From: Baffinella frigidus
Taxonomy: Eukaryota > Cryptophyceae > Cryptomonadales > Baffinellaceae
Reading direction: 5' to 3'
Assembly: GCA_026770585.1 (NCBI GenBank)
Contig: MU647583.1
Span: 78,828-91,058 of the forward strand
Length of the DNA: 12,231 bases
The notes below the pieces were generated by a model, which did no database searches, was not told the origin of the DNA, and saw nothing but the letters and a program-made list of their open reading frames with translations. The position numbers and the translations under genes were made by a program. Shown here piece by piece: positions 1 through 6,957 of the stretch. The first letter of the stretch is position 1, and each line of letters opens with the position of its first letter.

Positions 1-120
1 AGTCGTTTACTGGCGAGAACAGGAGCCCGCACGTGATGCGGCCTTATAAATCTCCTTCTAGTGGACGTGACCTGTGTAAAGTCACTCCGGTCATCGTACA
101 TGGGGTAGTATCCCCAGAAA
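1..120. other. Non-repetitive left edge
   Basis: A short stretch of ordinary-looking sequence precedes the telomere-like array. It contains a small hairpin (GGGG-tagtat-CCCC at 102-115) and a GTGAC/GTCAC pair, but no credible gene. The open frames over it run on into the repeat array and are not believable as proteins. Because single-copy DNA lies outside the C-rich array, the array is not at a raw chromosome end here. Confidence 0.6.
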
Positions 121-1926
121 ACCCTACACGCTGCACCCTACACCCTGCACCCTCGACCCAAAACCCTGAACCCGAAACCATCAACCCTACACCCCCAACG
201 CTCCACCCTAGTCTCTCAATACTCAACCCTAAATCCTGCAACCTGAACCCTCAACTCTAAACCCCACACACGAAAACCCAAGCCCACACCCTAAATCAGG
301 GGTGGCCCCTACACCCCAAACACTAAACCCTAACCACCCTAAACACTACACCCTAAACCCTAAACCCCAGACACTAAACCCTTCGCCCTGAACCCTACAC
401 CCTAAACCCTACACCCAAAAACCTGAACACTCAACCTTTATCCAGGTGTGGACCTCACAACCTAGACCTAACACAGTAAACTCCCTACGACCTCAACTCT
501 GGACCCTAAACCCTAAACCCTAAACCCTAAACCCTAAACCCTAGACCCTAAACTCTAAACCCTAAACCCTAAACCCTAAACTCTAAACACTAAACCCTAA
601 ACCCTAAACCCTGAACCCTAAACCCTAAACCCTAAGCCCTCGACCCTAAACCCTGAACCCTGAACACTAAACTATAAAGCATTAACCCTGAACCCTGAAA
701 CCTAAACTCTGAACCCTACACCCCAAACCTCAAACCCTCAACACCAAACCCTAAACCCTTGACCCTAAACCCTAAACCCTAAACCCTAAACCAACCTAAA
801 ACCTAAAACCTAAAATCTAAAACCAAAAACCTAAAACCTAAAACCTAAAATCTTAAACCTTAAACCTAAAACCTAAAACTTAAAACAAATCCCTAAACCC
901 TAGACCCTCAACCCTCAACCGCAGACCCTAAACCCTACACTCTACAACCTGTCACCTAAACCCTGAAACCTAAACCATAGAACCTACTCCCTGCACCCTA
1001 CACCCTGCACCCTACACCCTACATCCTAAACCTTAATCCCGAAACCCTGGGCCCTGAATCCCAACTCCCAAACCCTGAACCCTAAACCCTAAACCCTACG
1101 CCCTAAACCCTAAACCGGGTTTGGACCCCACACCCTACACACTAAAACCTAACCAACCTACACCCTAAACCCTACATCATAAACCCTGAGCCCTAAGCCC
1201 TGACCCTAAAACCTAGACTTTGAATCATACACCCCAAACCCTAAACCCTACACCCTAAACCCTAAACCCTATACCCTTCACCCTACACCCTAAACCGTAA
1301 ACCCTACATCCTCAAACCGAAACCCGAAACCCGAAACCTTCACCCAGGTGTGGACCTGAAACCTTGAAACCTACACCCTAACCTCCCTACACGCTCAATT
1401 CACCACCCTTAACCATACACCCTAAACCCTGAACCCTGAACCCTGAACCCTAAAACATTCAACTTAAACGCTACACCCTAAACCCTTCACCCTAAACCCT
1501 ACACCCTACACCCTACCCCCTAAACCCTAAGTCATACACCCTAACCTCTAAACCCTTCACCCCAGACAGTAAACCTTAAACCCTAAACCCTAAACCCTAA
1601 ACCCTAAACCCTAATCCCTGAACCCTGCTCCAGGTGTGGACCCTACACCCTAAACTCTACAGACTAACCACCCAACACCATAACCCCTAAACCCTAAACC
1701 ATAGACCCTAAACCCTACACCCTACACCCTGCTCCCTACACCCTAAACCCTCGACCCCAAACACTGAACTCTAAATCCTACACCCCACACCCTGCAGCCT
1801 ACACCCTACAACCCCATCCCTCAACCCTAAACCCTGCACCCTGCACCCTAATCCCTAAACCCTAAACCTTACACCGGAAAACCTGACCCCTAAACCCTAA
1901 ACCAGGTGTGGAACCTAAACCCTATA
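121..1926 (-). repeat. Degenerate telomere-like array, C-rich on +
   Basis: The segment is a 7-bp-periodic array of CCCTAAA and variants (CCCTACA, CCCTGAA, CCCTCAA, CCTAAAA), equivalent to TTTAGGG on the minus strand. Short perfect runs occur near 500-540, 760-790 and 1577-1612, and an A-expanded CCTAAAA block lies at about 796-890. A GGTGTGGAC-type motif interrupts the array near 297, 442, 1115, 1344, 1630 and 1902. The polarity is that of a left chromosome end, but the heavy decay and flanking unique DNA indicate interstitial or subtelomeric repeats. No gene is supported. Confidence 0.9.
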
Positions 1927-2187
1927 CTAAACATTGATGGTTTCTTCCCGAGTTGGGGGCGGTTCTACAGCTGCCAACTCGGGAAAAAACCATTTCTTCT
2001 TGATTGACTTGACAAGTGTTTTTATCTGGCTTTTTGCGCCGCAGGCTGCCCAATTTCGGGCGACATCTCGTACAATTGTCCGAGAAAAGTAAAACCCGCA
2101 ATCAAAAGTCAATCGGTTCGAAGAGAGAATGTTCGGCCGCGGTAAAATCACTTGTAAAGTCAATCGGGGAAGAATGACCGACCTACA
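1927..2187. mobile_element. Foldback element inserted in telomere-like array
   Basis: This non-telomeric insert has two inverted-repeat parts. A hairpin at 1940-1988 pairs TTTCTTCCCGAGTTGG with its near-complement across a loop containing GGCGGTTCTACAGCTG. Next to it, 1991-2030 pairs with 2141-2176: both read inward as CATT..TTC...GATTGACTT.ACAAGTG.TTTTA with scattered mismatches. A third partial copy of the arm (AAAGTCAATCGG) lies near 2105. A diverged copy of the telomere-like flank before the insert (about 1868-1915) recurs after it (about 2252-2299). No transposase is encoded; I infer a non-autonomous foldback or MITE-type element. The open frame within it shows no recognisable domain. 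Confidence 0.65.
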
Positions 2188-2600
2188 CCATAAACTCTAA
2201 GCCCTAAGCCCTAAACCCTAAACCCTAAACCCTAAACCCTAAACCCTAAATCCTACACCAGGAAACCTGACCCCTAGACCCTTAACAAGATGTGGAACCT
2301 ACACCCTAAACCCTAAACACTAACCACCCTAAACCCTGACCACCCTAAACCCTAAAGCCTAAACCCTAAACCCTAAACTCTAAACCGTAGACCGTAAACC
2401 CTGAACCCTGGACCCTACATGTAAGCCCTCAAGCCTAAGCCCCTAAAGCCTAAGCCCCTAAACCCTGAACCCTAAACCCTAAACCCTAAACCCAAAATCC
2501 TAAACCCTAAACCCTAAACCCCAAACCCCAAACCCCAAACCCCAAACCCCACACCCTAAACCCTAAAGCGTACGAGCTCGTAACCCCTAAACCCTGAACT
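2188..2600 (-). repeat. Degenerate telomere-like array, C-rich on +
   Basis: The CCCTAAA-type array continues beyond the foldback insert, with a clean run near 2203-2250. A block of CCCCAAA units lies at 2519-2550, a homogenised variant that reappears as TTTGGGG at 10792-10833. The segment ends beside the palindrome TACGAGCTCGTA (2571-2582). No gene is present. Confidence 0.88.
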
Positions 2601-2664
2601 TTCTTCCCGAGTTGGAAGCTGTACGAAGCTTCGTAGAACCGCTCCCAACTCGGGAAGAAACCAT
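2601..2664. repeat. Second hairpin of the CCCGAGTTGG family
   Basis: TTCTTCCCGAGTTGG (2602-2616) pairs with CCAACTCGGGAAGAA (about 2645-2659). The loop, read in reverse complement, matches the loop of the 1940-1988 hairpin (GCGGTTCTAC...AGCT), so the two copies lie in opposite orientation. This copy carries an extra 12-bp perfect palindrome inside the loop, giving TACGAAGCTTCGTA at 2622-2635. The same palindrome with similar flanking bases (GCTCCCA) recurs at 3804-3830. It is a small dispersed foldback repeat, not a gene. Confidence 0.7.
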
Positions 2665-2945
2665 TACATGTATTCTCCCTGCAAAACGGGAATTCCAGAC
2701 TCCTGGCGAAAGTCGGGGATCGGGAATTCCCAACCAATTTCGGGAAATTTTGGGCAATGAAATTTCGGGCAATTTGGGTCAGGTTCGGGTCAAATTTGAG
2801 GGGAATTCGGGAAATTCGGGGGAAAGTGAGGAATTTTGGGGAATTTGTTTTTTGGGGGGGGTCGGGAAAATTCGGGCTCACAATCGACAAAGTGGTTGTC
2901 CCGACCAAAAAAGTCTGGAATCGGTAGGGTTGTGTCTCAAAGCTT
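2665..2945. repeat. AATTTCGGG-like degenerate repeat tract
   Basis: The segment is dominated by loosely repeated AATTTCGGG, AATTCGGG and CAATTTTGGG words with G-rich runs. The same word occurs once at 2051-2060 inside the first foldback insert. Open frames cross it on both strands but contain only low-complexity peptide, and I see no gene. Confidence 0.55.
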
Positions 2946-2950
2946 TTTGT

Positions 2951-3082
2951 CTCGAGTCTCGAGCCTCGTTTCTCGAGAAATAATTTCTGGAGTCTCGAAC
3001 TTCATTTCTCGAGATTCTCGAGTCTCGAGCCTCGTTTCTCGAGAAATAATTTCTCGAGTCTCGAACCTCACTTCTCGAGAAA
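2951..3082. repeat. 66-bp tandem duplication, CTCGAG-rich
   Basis: Two head-to-tail copies (2951-3016 and 3017-3082) begin CTCGAGTCTCGAGCCTCG and differ at only a few positions. The unit is itself made of TTTCTCGAGA-type palindromic words, so each copy can fold on itself. Open frames through it are artefacts of the 66-bp (multiple-of-3) period. Confidence 0.85.
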
Positions 3083-3090
3083 TGAATTCC

Positions 3091-3112
3091 AGAGAAGAGA
3101 GAGAGAGAGAGA
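3091..3112. repeat. GA microsatellite
   Basis: A run of AG dinucleotides with one interruption immediately follows the 66-bp tandem repeat. Confidence 0.85.
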
Positions 3113-3463
3113 ATGACTAGGTGCGTCCGCTTGTGCACTGCAACACCAGTCCTGAGGCGGGCCCGTCAGTCCCGAGGCGGGCCCGTCCGGGCAAAAAAAA
3201 CTTTTCCCCCGATTTGGATCTCGTGTGAAGGCTCCGCGATGAGCGGCGGTTCTTCCATGCCGGTGGTGGAGGAGGAGGTTGTGAGCCTCGGTCAGACAGG
3301 TTGCGAGCCTCGGTCACGGACTCTAGCGGGGTCATAGAGGTGATGGTGGTGGAGGAGGGGGAGGGCCCTCGGGGAAAGGTGTGAGAGATGAAGTTGCAGG
3401 GCGCGGTTGAGGGCATGTTCAGTGAGGATGAGGAGGATGTTGAGTGAATCATTTGCGCATCCT
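3113..3463. other. Gene-free segment with dispersed repeats
   Basis: No convincing gene was found. The segment holds a 20-bp tandem duplication at 3147-3186, a GGTGGTGGAGGAGGAGG-type purine-rich tract at about 3262-3365, and a doubled GAGCCTCGGTC motif at 3283-3313. Both the tandem motif and the doubled motif have inverted, diverged counterparts at 8743-8972. Open frames here give low-complexity proline/serine or glycine peptides and are not annotated. Confidence 0.6.
3147..3186. repeat. 20-bp tandem duplication
   Basis: Two adjacent copies of CAGTCCYGAGGCGGGCCCGT differ at one base. A single inverted relative (GACGAGCCCGCCTCAGG) lies at about 8954-8970. Confidence 0.85.
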
Positions 3464-3551
3464 CCTAGGACCCTACATTAGGCCTATGCCTAGGGCCCTA
3501 CGGTGGTCCTAGGGGGGGGGGGGGGGTTCTTAGAAGCGAGGTACCACTGTA
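3464..3551 (+). mobile_element. Broken copy of the GGTACCTCGCTCA palindrome family
   Basis: The segment matches the central and right parts of the palindromic element found complete at 9070-9190, 11764-11882 and 11989-12127: CCTAGGACCCTAC, then ATGCCTAGGGCCCTACGG, then GGTCCTAGGGGG and a right end of TTCTTAGAAGCGAGGTACC..TGTA with point changes. The left outer arm is missing. A run of 15 G replaces the usual 6-7 G, consistent with slippage. It codes for nothing. Confidence 0.8.
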
Positions 3552-3586
3552 GAGAGAGACAACGCATCACGCTAGGATCTGTGCAG

Positions 3587-3645
3587 TACATGGGTACCTC
3601 GCTCATAAGAAACTGCCCCCCCCCTAGGACCACCATAGGGCCCTT
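3587..3645 (+). mobile_element. Left half of a GGTACCTCGCTCA palindrome element
   Basis: TACATGGGTACCTCGCTCAT, then AAGAAAC, a C-run, CCTAGGACCACC and TAGGGCCC match the left half of the full elements up to the centre. The sequence then diverges at about 3645. It starts 35 bp after the right end of the preceding broken copy, so the two outer ends face each other across a short linker. Confidence 0.8.
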
Positions 3646-3680
3646 CCCGTCCGGGGAGACTGGTGACGCACATGCAGACG

Positions 3681-3756
3681 CATTTCTCGAAATTTCTCAT
3701 TTCTCGAACAATTCGAACAATTTCTCGAGTCTCGAGATTTCTCGAGATTTCTCCGA
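3681..3756. repeat. TTTCTCGA-rich tract
   Basis: Repeated ATTTCTCGA, AACAATT and CTCGAGTCTCGAG words recur here. They share vocabulary with the 2951-3082 tandem repeat, so this is probably a decayed relative of it. Confidence 0.65.
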
Positions 3757-3786
3757 ATCGGGATGACCCCCCTCGGGACCCAACCC

Positions 3787-3817
3787 TACGAGCTCGTACC
3801 GGGTACGAAGCTTCGTA
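3787..3817. repeat. Pair of perfect short palindromes
   Basis: TACGAGCTCGTA (3787-3798) is followed closely by TACGAAGCTTCGTA (3804-3817). The same two palindromes occur at 2571-2582 and 2622-2635, and the first again at 8115-8126. The bases after the second (AGA.C.GCTCCCA) match those after the 2622-2635 copy, so the module is longer than the palindrome itself. Confidence 0.7.
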
Positions 3818-4262
3818 GAGACAGCTCCCACTTATTGACACTTATTGACTTTATTCGAAAGAGAAATGCACGGCGCAGAATTGAGGCGAGTTTAGGAAGG
3901 CATTCGGGGTCTACACCAGCACCTTCCTACCCAAGAGACTGCCACTACCCATAATGAGGGATTCATCAAGGAGCTTCCCGCCAAAACCCGGTCAGACCGG
4001 TCGGCGTATTACTCCCCGATGTCTCCCTGCAGAGCACCCGCAAGGGCCTCTGCCTACTCCAAGCATAATTGCCCCGCGCACCTCCTTACGAGTGTATGCC
4101 GGACCGGGCAAGTATGTGTGGACCACTCTCCTTGCGGACCACTTATGCCACGCGAGAAGAGCAGGAAAATCCCCCTCCACCACCTACCGGTAGGCCCCCA
4201 CGTTGCGATGTGAGAAAAAGCCGTTCTGTGCGACAATCTGCCAGATTGAATCTGGGAAGGGT
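3818..4262. other. Gene-free segment, no recognisable coding
   Basis: Several overlapping frames of 60-80 codons stay open on both strands, but none has a recognisable motif and they compete in all frames. A short duplication, CTTATTGACA, lies near 3830-3850. One plus-strand frame ends in an arginine/serine-rich tail (about 4213-4260), which is not enough to claim a retroelement remnant. I see no supported gene. Confidence 0.5.
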
Positions 4263-4270
4263 TCATGCCT

Positions 4271-4370
4271 AGATAGATCTACACCACTCGAGATTAATCT
4301 AGATAGATCTCGATCACTCGAGATTAATCTAGATAGATTTCGACCACTCGAGATTAATCTAGATAGATCT
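4271..4370. repeat. 30-bp tandem repeat, 3.3 copies
   Basis: The unit, AGATAGATCT followed by CGA.CACTCG and AGATTAATCT, is repeated at 4271, 4301 and 4331, with a partial copy at 4361-4370. Copies differ by 1-3 bases. The unit contains AGATCT and CTCGAG palindromes. Because the period is a multiple of three, a 10-residue peptide repeat (LDRSRPLEIN-like on +) appears in translation, but no surrounding gene supports it. Confidence 0.92.
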
Positions 4371-4626
4371 ACCGTGCCCCCCATATGGGTATCATGGGGC
4401 CCTTAGGGGGGCTTTTGTCAGAAGAGGGAGGATTCCCCTGTGGTAAAGACGGGAGAGGGTGGCAGGGAGAATCGACTGCGTGACTGGTGTGTCTGACACA
4501 ACAACTATAAATCTTTTATACTTTTGTACTGACGTCTCGTCCTATCACGTCCGATGTCATTTCCCCATCAGATACCTCGACGGACCAGACCTTGTGTCTC
4601 GTGTCACGACAGCGGATTTCCGTGGT
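4371..4626. other. Gene-free segment
   Basis: Unrecognised sequence. It contains a CCCCCC...GGGGCCCTTAGGGGGG stretch at 4376-4412 that resembles the core vocabulary of the GGTACCTCGCTCA palindromes, a purine-rich tract near 4420-4460 and a TATAAATC word near 4506. No gene or element boundary could be established. Confidence 0.45.
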
Positions 4627-4710
4627 GAGCCCCGCCAATTACCTCGGCTCCGCCAATTACCCCGGTACGAGTCGTAGGACCTACCTACACCACTGTGGCC
4701 CATCCAAAAT

Positions 4711-4745
4711 GGAAAAAACATGGCGCTTCGCGCCATGTTTTTTCC
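4711..4745. repeat. 35-nt perfect hairpin (left arm)
   Basis: GGAAAAAACATGGCGC pairs perfectly with GCGCCATGTTTTTTCC across a TTC loop (16-bp stem). An identical copy lies at 5144-5178. Flanking A and T runs would give it a terminator-like look in bacteria, but in this eukaryotic element it is better read as a structural palindrome within each arm. Confidence 0.95.
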
Positions 4746-5143
4746 TTCCGGGCCGGAGGCCCGGCCGCCGGGGCCGGAGGCCCGGCTGAGGGAGGAGCTT
4801 TAATTGTAGGGTCGCGTCAATTGTCGCGTCCAATTACAATCGCATGTAGAGTCACGCGGAAGCCGCTTTCCCTGCTTCCCTGATTTGTCCGTCAGCATGT
4901 ACGAAGCGAGAAAAATACCGATTTGGGCCCCTGTGTAGTAATACCATACAGAAATGGGCCCCGAGCAATTTATGGGCCCCGAGATATTTGTCGTGTCCTT
5001 GTATACACTGGAAATTGGCAGCGTGACTCTTACATGTGATTGTAATTGGACGCGACCCTGCAATTAAAGCTCCTCCCTCAGCCGGGCCTCCGGCCCGGCG
5101 GGCCTTCGGCCCGGGAGGCGGGGGGGGTCGTCCAGCGCGCCAA

Positions 5144-5178
5144 GGAAAAAACATGGCGCTTCGCGCCATGTTTTTTCC
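5144..5178. repeat. 35-nt perfect hairpin (right arm)
   Basis: Identical to the hairpin at 4711-4745, with a 16-bp stem and TTC loop. Because it is nearly its own complement, it reads the same in both arms of the element. Confidence 0.95.
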
Positions 5179-5251
5179 ATCTTGGATGGGCCACAGTGGT
5201 GTAGGTAGCACCTTAATTCACGGGGCGTCCCTTAATTGGCGGGGCGTCTCT

Positions 5252-5662
5252 TCAAGTTCTTGCAGGGGTGGGTCCTTGCTCGGATCCTTGGTCGGATAGC
5301 GAGGGGTCAAACCTTCGTTTTGAGACGCTTTGATGAACTATTTTAACGATTAAATTACGCAAACACGTCCCCTTCACGTCACGGTCAACTGAAGGACGCA
5401 TCTACACGAAACGTCTTTAAAAAAGACGCAGAAACAATCGAGAAGATTCGATAAGGGGGTCATCCGTCTATCTCAAACGAGATCCGGCCCCCGGTGAAAT
5501 GAGATACGTCGCGGTTGAATTGGATAGGGGTGTATTTCACCCACGTGATAAGATTCGTCATCTTTACCACCTACGCGCCCTTTTTATATTGGTCCGACCC
5601 CCTTCCGGCTGACCTGGAAATAAAACCTTGAGATAGGTACGTAGGAAATGGCTCAAATGCCT
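5252..5662. other. Gene-free segment with small hairpins
   Basis: No gene was found. A diverged copy of one arm of the 5695-5776 inverted repeat lies at about 5275-5330 (CCTTGCTCGGAT, TAGCGAGGGG, CAAA, TCGTTTTGAGA, with a 12-bp partial duplication). A small hairpin CGTCTTT-AAA-AAAGACG lies near 5410-5426. AT content is higher than in the neighbouring element. Confidence 0.5.
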
Positions 5663-5681
5663 CAGCTCCCATCGGGAGCTG
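5663..5681. repeat. 8-bp-stem hairpin
   Basis: CAGCTCCC-ATC-GGGAGCTG is a perfect short hairpin just outside the larger inverted repeat at 5695-5776. Confidence 0.8.
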
Positions 5682-5694
5682 AAGCCCCTTGAAA

Positions 5695-5776
5695 CCCAGA
5701 ATCTCAAACGATTTATTTGCCCCCTCGCTATCCGAGCAAGGAGCGAGGGGGCAAATAAATCGTTTGAGATTCTGGG
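5695..5776. repeat. Perfect 35-bp inverted repeat, 12-nt loop
   Basis: The arms 5695-5729 and 5742-5776 are exact reverse complements, beginning CCCAGAATCTCAAACG and ending ...CCCCCTCGCT around the loop ATCCGAGCAAGG. AAGCCC/GGGCTT words extend the symmetry loosely outward. A third, diverged copy lies at about 5275-5330. On the minus strand this hairpin begins 14 nt after the stop codon of the ORF at 5790-6056, so it would be in that gene's 3' untranslated region if the gene is real. It is otherwise a recent foldback insertion. Confidence 0.93.
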
Positions 5777-5789
5777 CTTCAAGATTGCT

Positions 5790-6056
5790 TCAAGGCAAGG
5801 GGGCGGCGGAGGCGACCAGGATGTCGCTGAGCTCGTCGCCCAGGAAGATCAGGCTGAGCCTTTTGATGCTGTGATGAAGGATCTCCTCGTCGAGGACCTC
5901 CTTGTTGCGGGCGGCCTCGGGAGCGACTTGCGTCGCGGATTTGGAACCGGTGAACGACAAGGACTCGAAGTCGTTGCTCAGCACGGCATCCAGGAGAGCC
6001 TCTCGCGCGATTCGGCCCTGGGCGCTGACACGCCGGACGAACTCGTGGAGCGTCAT
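5790..6056 (-). CDS. Possible 88-residue protein or exon, unknown function
   Basis: This is the only stretch that reads like real coding sequence. From the ATG at 6056 the frame gives 88 residues beginning MTLHEFVRRVSAQGRIAREA and ending in a TGA at 5790-5792. By my count only about 13 of 88 codons end in A or T (about 85% G/C at third positions), unlike the surrounding DNA. The predicted protein is charged and helix-like, with a hydrophobic stretch near the C-terminus (SLIFLGDELSDILVASAAPL). I recognise no domain, signal peptide or catalytic motif. The frame stays open upstream to an ATG at 6218 (142 residues), but that part is less codon-biased, so I chose the inner start; the upstream part could be untranslated or intronic. 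The gene may be one exon, a truncated gene fragment or a small gene. A perfect 35-bp hairpin follows the stop by 14 nt. Confidence 0.5.
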   Translation of the reverse strand: MTLHEFVRRVSAQGRIAREALLDAVLSNDFESLSFTGSKSATQVAPEAARNKEVLDEEILHHSIKRLSLIFLGDELSDILVASAAPLP

Positions 6057-6390
6057 GGGGTGGACGGGCGGATAGTGCTTTCTTGCTCGAGGCAGTGAGG
6101 AGAGCGAGGAGTGAGGTTCGTGGAGGAAGATGCGTGTGACCCTCCGCATCATCACGTTGCCAATTATCTTCACATAAAAACATCTACCCAACCACGACTT
6201 ACGATAGCCTATAGACATACGTTAGGAATTATCTGAAAGGATAACCCCCAGGAGAATACCCATAACCCCCCCCCAAAAAAAAAAAAAACGCCGCCCAAAA
6301 CCCTACATCAGGTGAGGAACGAAGTGAAGCTGAGGGAGCCGGATAGAGAGAGTTGAACCTTAAAAGTTAAGGTTTTTGTTTTAAGCCACA
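6057..6390. other. Region upstream of the candidate ORF
   Basis: No clear promoter was found. The minus-strand frame stays open to 6218 but loses its codon bias. A C9-A14 homopolymer pair lies at 6266-6288, followed by telomere-like CCAAAACCCTACATCAGG at about 6295-6312. A hairpin AACCTTAA-AAG-TTAAGGTT lies at 6356-6374. Confidence 0.5.
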
Positions 6391-6414
6391 CATGCATACA
6401 TGCAGACGACTCAG

Positions 6415-6431
6415 AAGGTCCACAGGACCTT
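6415..6431. repeat. 7-bp-stem hairpin
   Basis: AAGGTCC-ACA-GGACCTT is a perfect short inverted repeat in otherwise unassigned sequence (6391-6564), in which no gene was seen. Confidence 0.75.
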
Positions 6432-6564
6432 TTGGCATGCCCCATCATGTGCCTCTCTGGAATGTCAAACCTATGAGAGGTGGCGGTATCAGTCTTGGAA
6501 GGTCAAATGTGGTACAACCATCGCGGCATAGCCACGGGGTAAATTCAACCACATGTCGCCGGAT

Positions 6565-6647
6565 GGAGGAGTCGGCTCCCTGAAGGAGCCGACTTGAGCT
6601 GGATTGGCTAACCGATCTGATGATCGGCTGACCGATCCGACTCCTCC
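6565..6647. other. Foldable segment with nested and competing stems
   Basis: GGAGGAGTCGG (6565-6575) is exactly complementary to CCGACTCCTCC (6637-6647). Inside lie GTCGGCTCC-CTGAA-GGAGCCGAC (6571-6593) and CCGATC-TGAT-GATCGG (6612-6627). The outer stem and first inner stem share GTCGG, so they are mutually exclusive. This could be a structured RNA or simply a decayed foldback repeat; no RNA family was recognised. Confidence 0.45.
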
Positions 6648-6664
6648 CTTTTCTGGAACCCAGG

Positions 6665-6800
6665 GGAATGATAGGTATATCGATGAGACCAGGCTGATAA
6701 GTCTATCAAAATTCGTGGACCTACCAGACCCCGGAATGATAGGTCTATAGCGACGAGACCGGACTGATAAGTCTGTCAAAATTCGTGGACCTACCAAACC
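6665..6800. repeat. 68-bp tandem duplication
   Basis: Copies at 6665-6732 and 6733-6800 both start GGAATGATAGGT and end near AAAATTCGTGGACCTACCA, with scattered substitutions. The unit holds partly complementary TAGGTCTA and GGACCTACC words. No gene runs through it convincingly. Beyond it, 6801-6950 shows nothing recognisable. Confidence 0.9.
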
Positions 6801-6957
6801 TCTCCTTCGTCGCCGTCGTTACTTCATCCGCGCCAATCTTCGGGGAGCATCCCTCGGAGACAGACTGAGCGGGGTATAACATGGACCGATCATAGTCTGG
6901 TAATGGCACGGGTTAGGCAATAACGGCGAAACCTCTTTAATAAATTCAGTAATCAGT

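Larger units (their letters stand above)
4681..5208. mobile_element. 528-bp foldback element with nested palindromes
   Basis: Two long inverted arms (about 4681-4857 and 5021-5208) flank a 163-bp centre. The ends read CTACCTACACCACTGTGGCC and its complement. Each arm then has the same 35-nt hairpin, a GC-rich stack of GGGCCGGAGGCCC motifs, GCTGAGGGAGGAGCTTTAATT, and a GTCGCGTCCAATTACAATC stretch. The arms differ mainly in a right-arm replacement (about 5111-5142) and a 12-bp duplication of GTCGCGTCAATT in the left arm. The centre has two copies of ATGGGCCCCGAG (4952, 4971). No protein is credible; open frames merely cross the palindromes. I interpret it as a non-autonomous foldback transposon, with no clear target duplication. 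Confidence 0.8.
4627..5251. repeat. Outer imperfect arms around the 528-bp element
   Basis: On the left, CCCCGCCAATTA and CTCCGCCAATTA occur in tandem (about 4630-4662). On the right, the inverted forms TTAATTCACGGGGCG and TTAATTGGCGGGGCG occur in tandem (about 5213-5247). The inverted symmetry of the 4681-5208 element therefore continues imperfectly outward, with an extra 18 bp on the left (4663-4680). Either the true element is about 625 bp, or it inserted into a related inverted repeat. Confidence 0.55.

Noticed and set aside
33-260. Open frames on both strands across the left edge
   Set aside because: They run into the telomere-like array and encode only repeat-derived proline-rich peptide.
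121-2600. CRISPR-like or true terminal telomere array
   Set aside because: There are no regular unique spacers, and flanking unique DNA plus heavy decay argue against a functional chromosome end.
2507-3138. Overlapping open frames of 60-130 codons on both strands
   Set aside because: They are kept open by AATTTCGGG and CTCGAG repeats with a multiple-of-3 period; no domain or codon bias supports them.
4203-4406. Apparent protein with a 10-residue repeat (LDRSRPLEIN-like)
   Set aside because: The peptide repeat is only the translation of the 30-bp DNA tandem repeat; both strands give similar repeat peptides.
3954-4640. Possible Copia-like remnant (arginine/serine-rich frame tail, purine tract, TG start near 4440)
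   Set aside because: No reverse transcriptase, integrase or protease motif, no primer-binding site and no second LTR could be found.
4711-4745. Rho-independent-terminator-like hairpin with A and T runs
   Set aside because: The context is eukaryotic and the hairpin is duplicated symmetrically within a foldback element.
5871-6098. Plus-strand frame opposite the candidate ORF
   Set aside because: Third-position G/C bias and composition favour the minus-strand frame; this is probably its shadow.
6605-6650. Hammerhead-ribozyme-like CTGATGA with an adjacent small stem
   Set aside because: The required GAAA and cleavage-site core elements are not in place on either strand.
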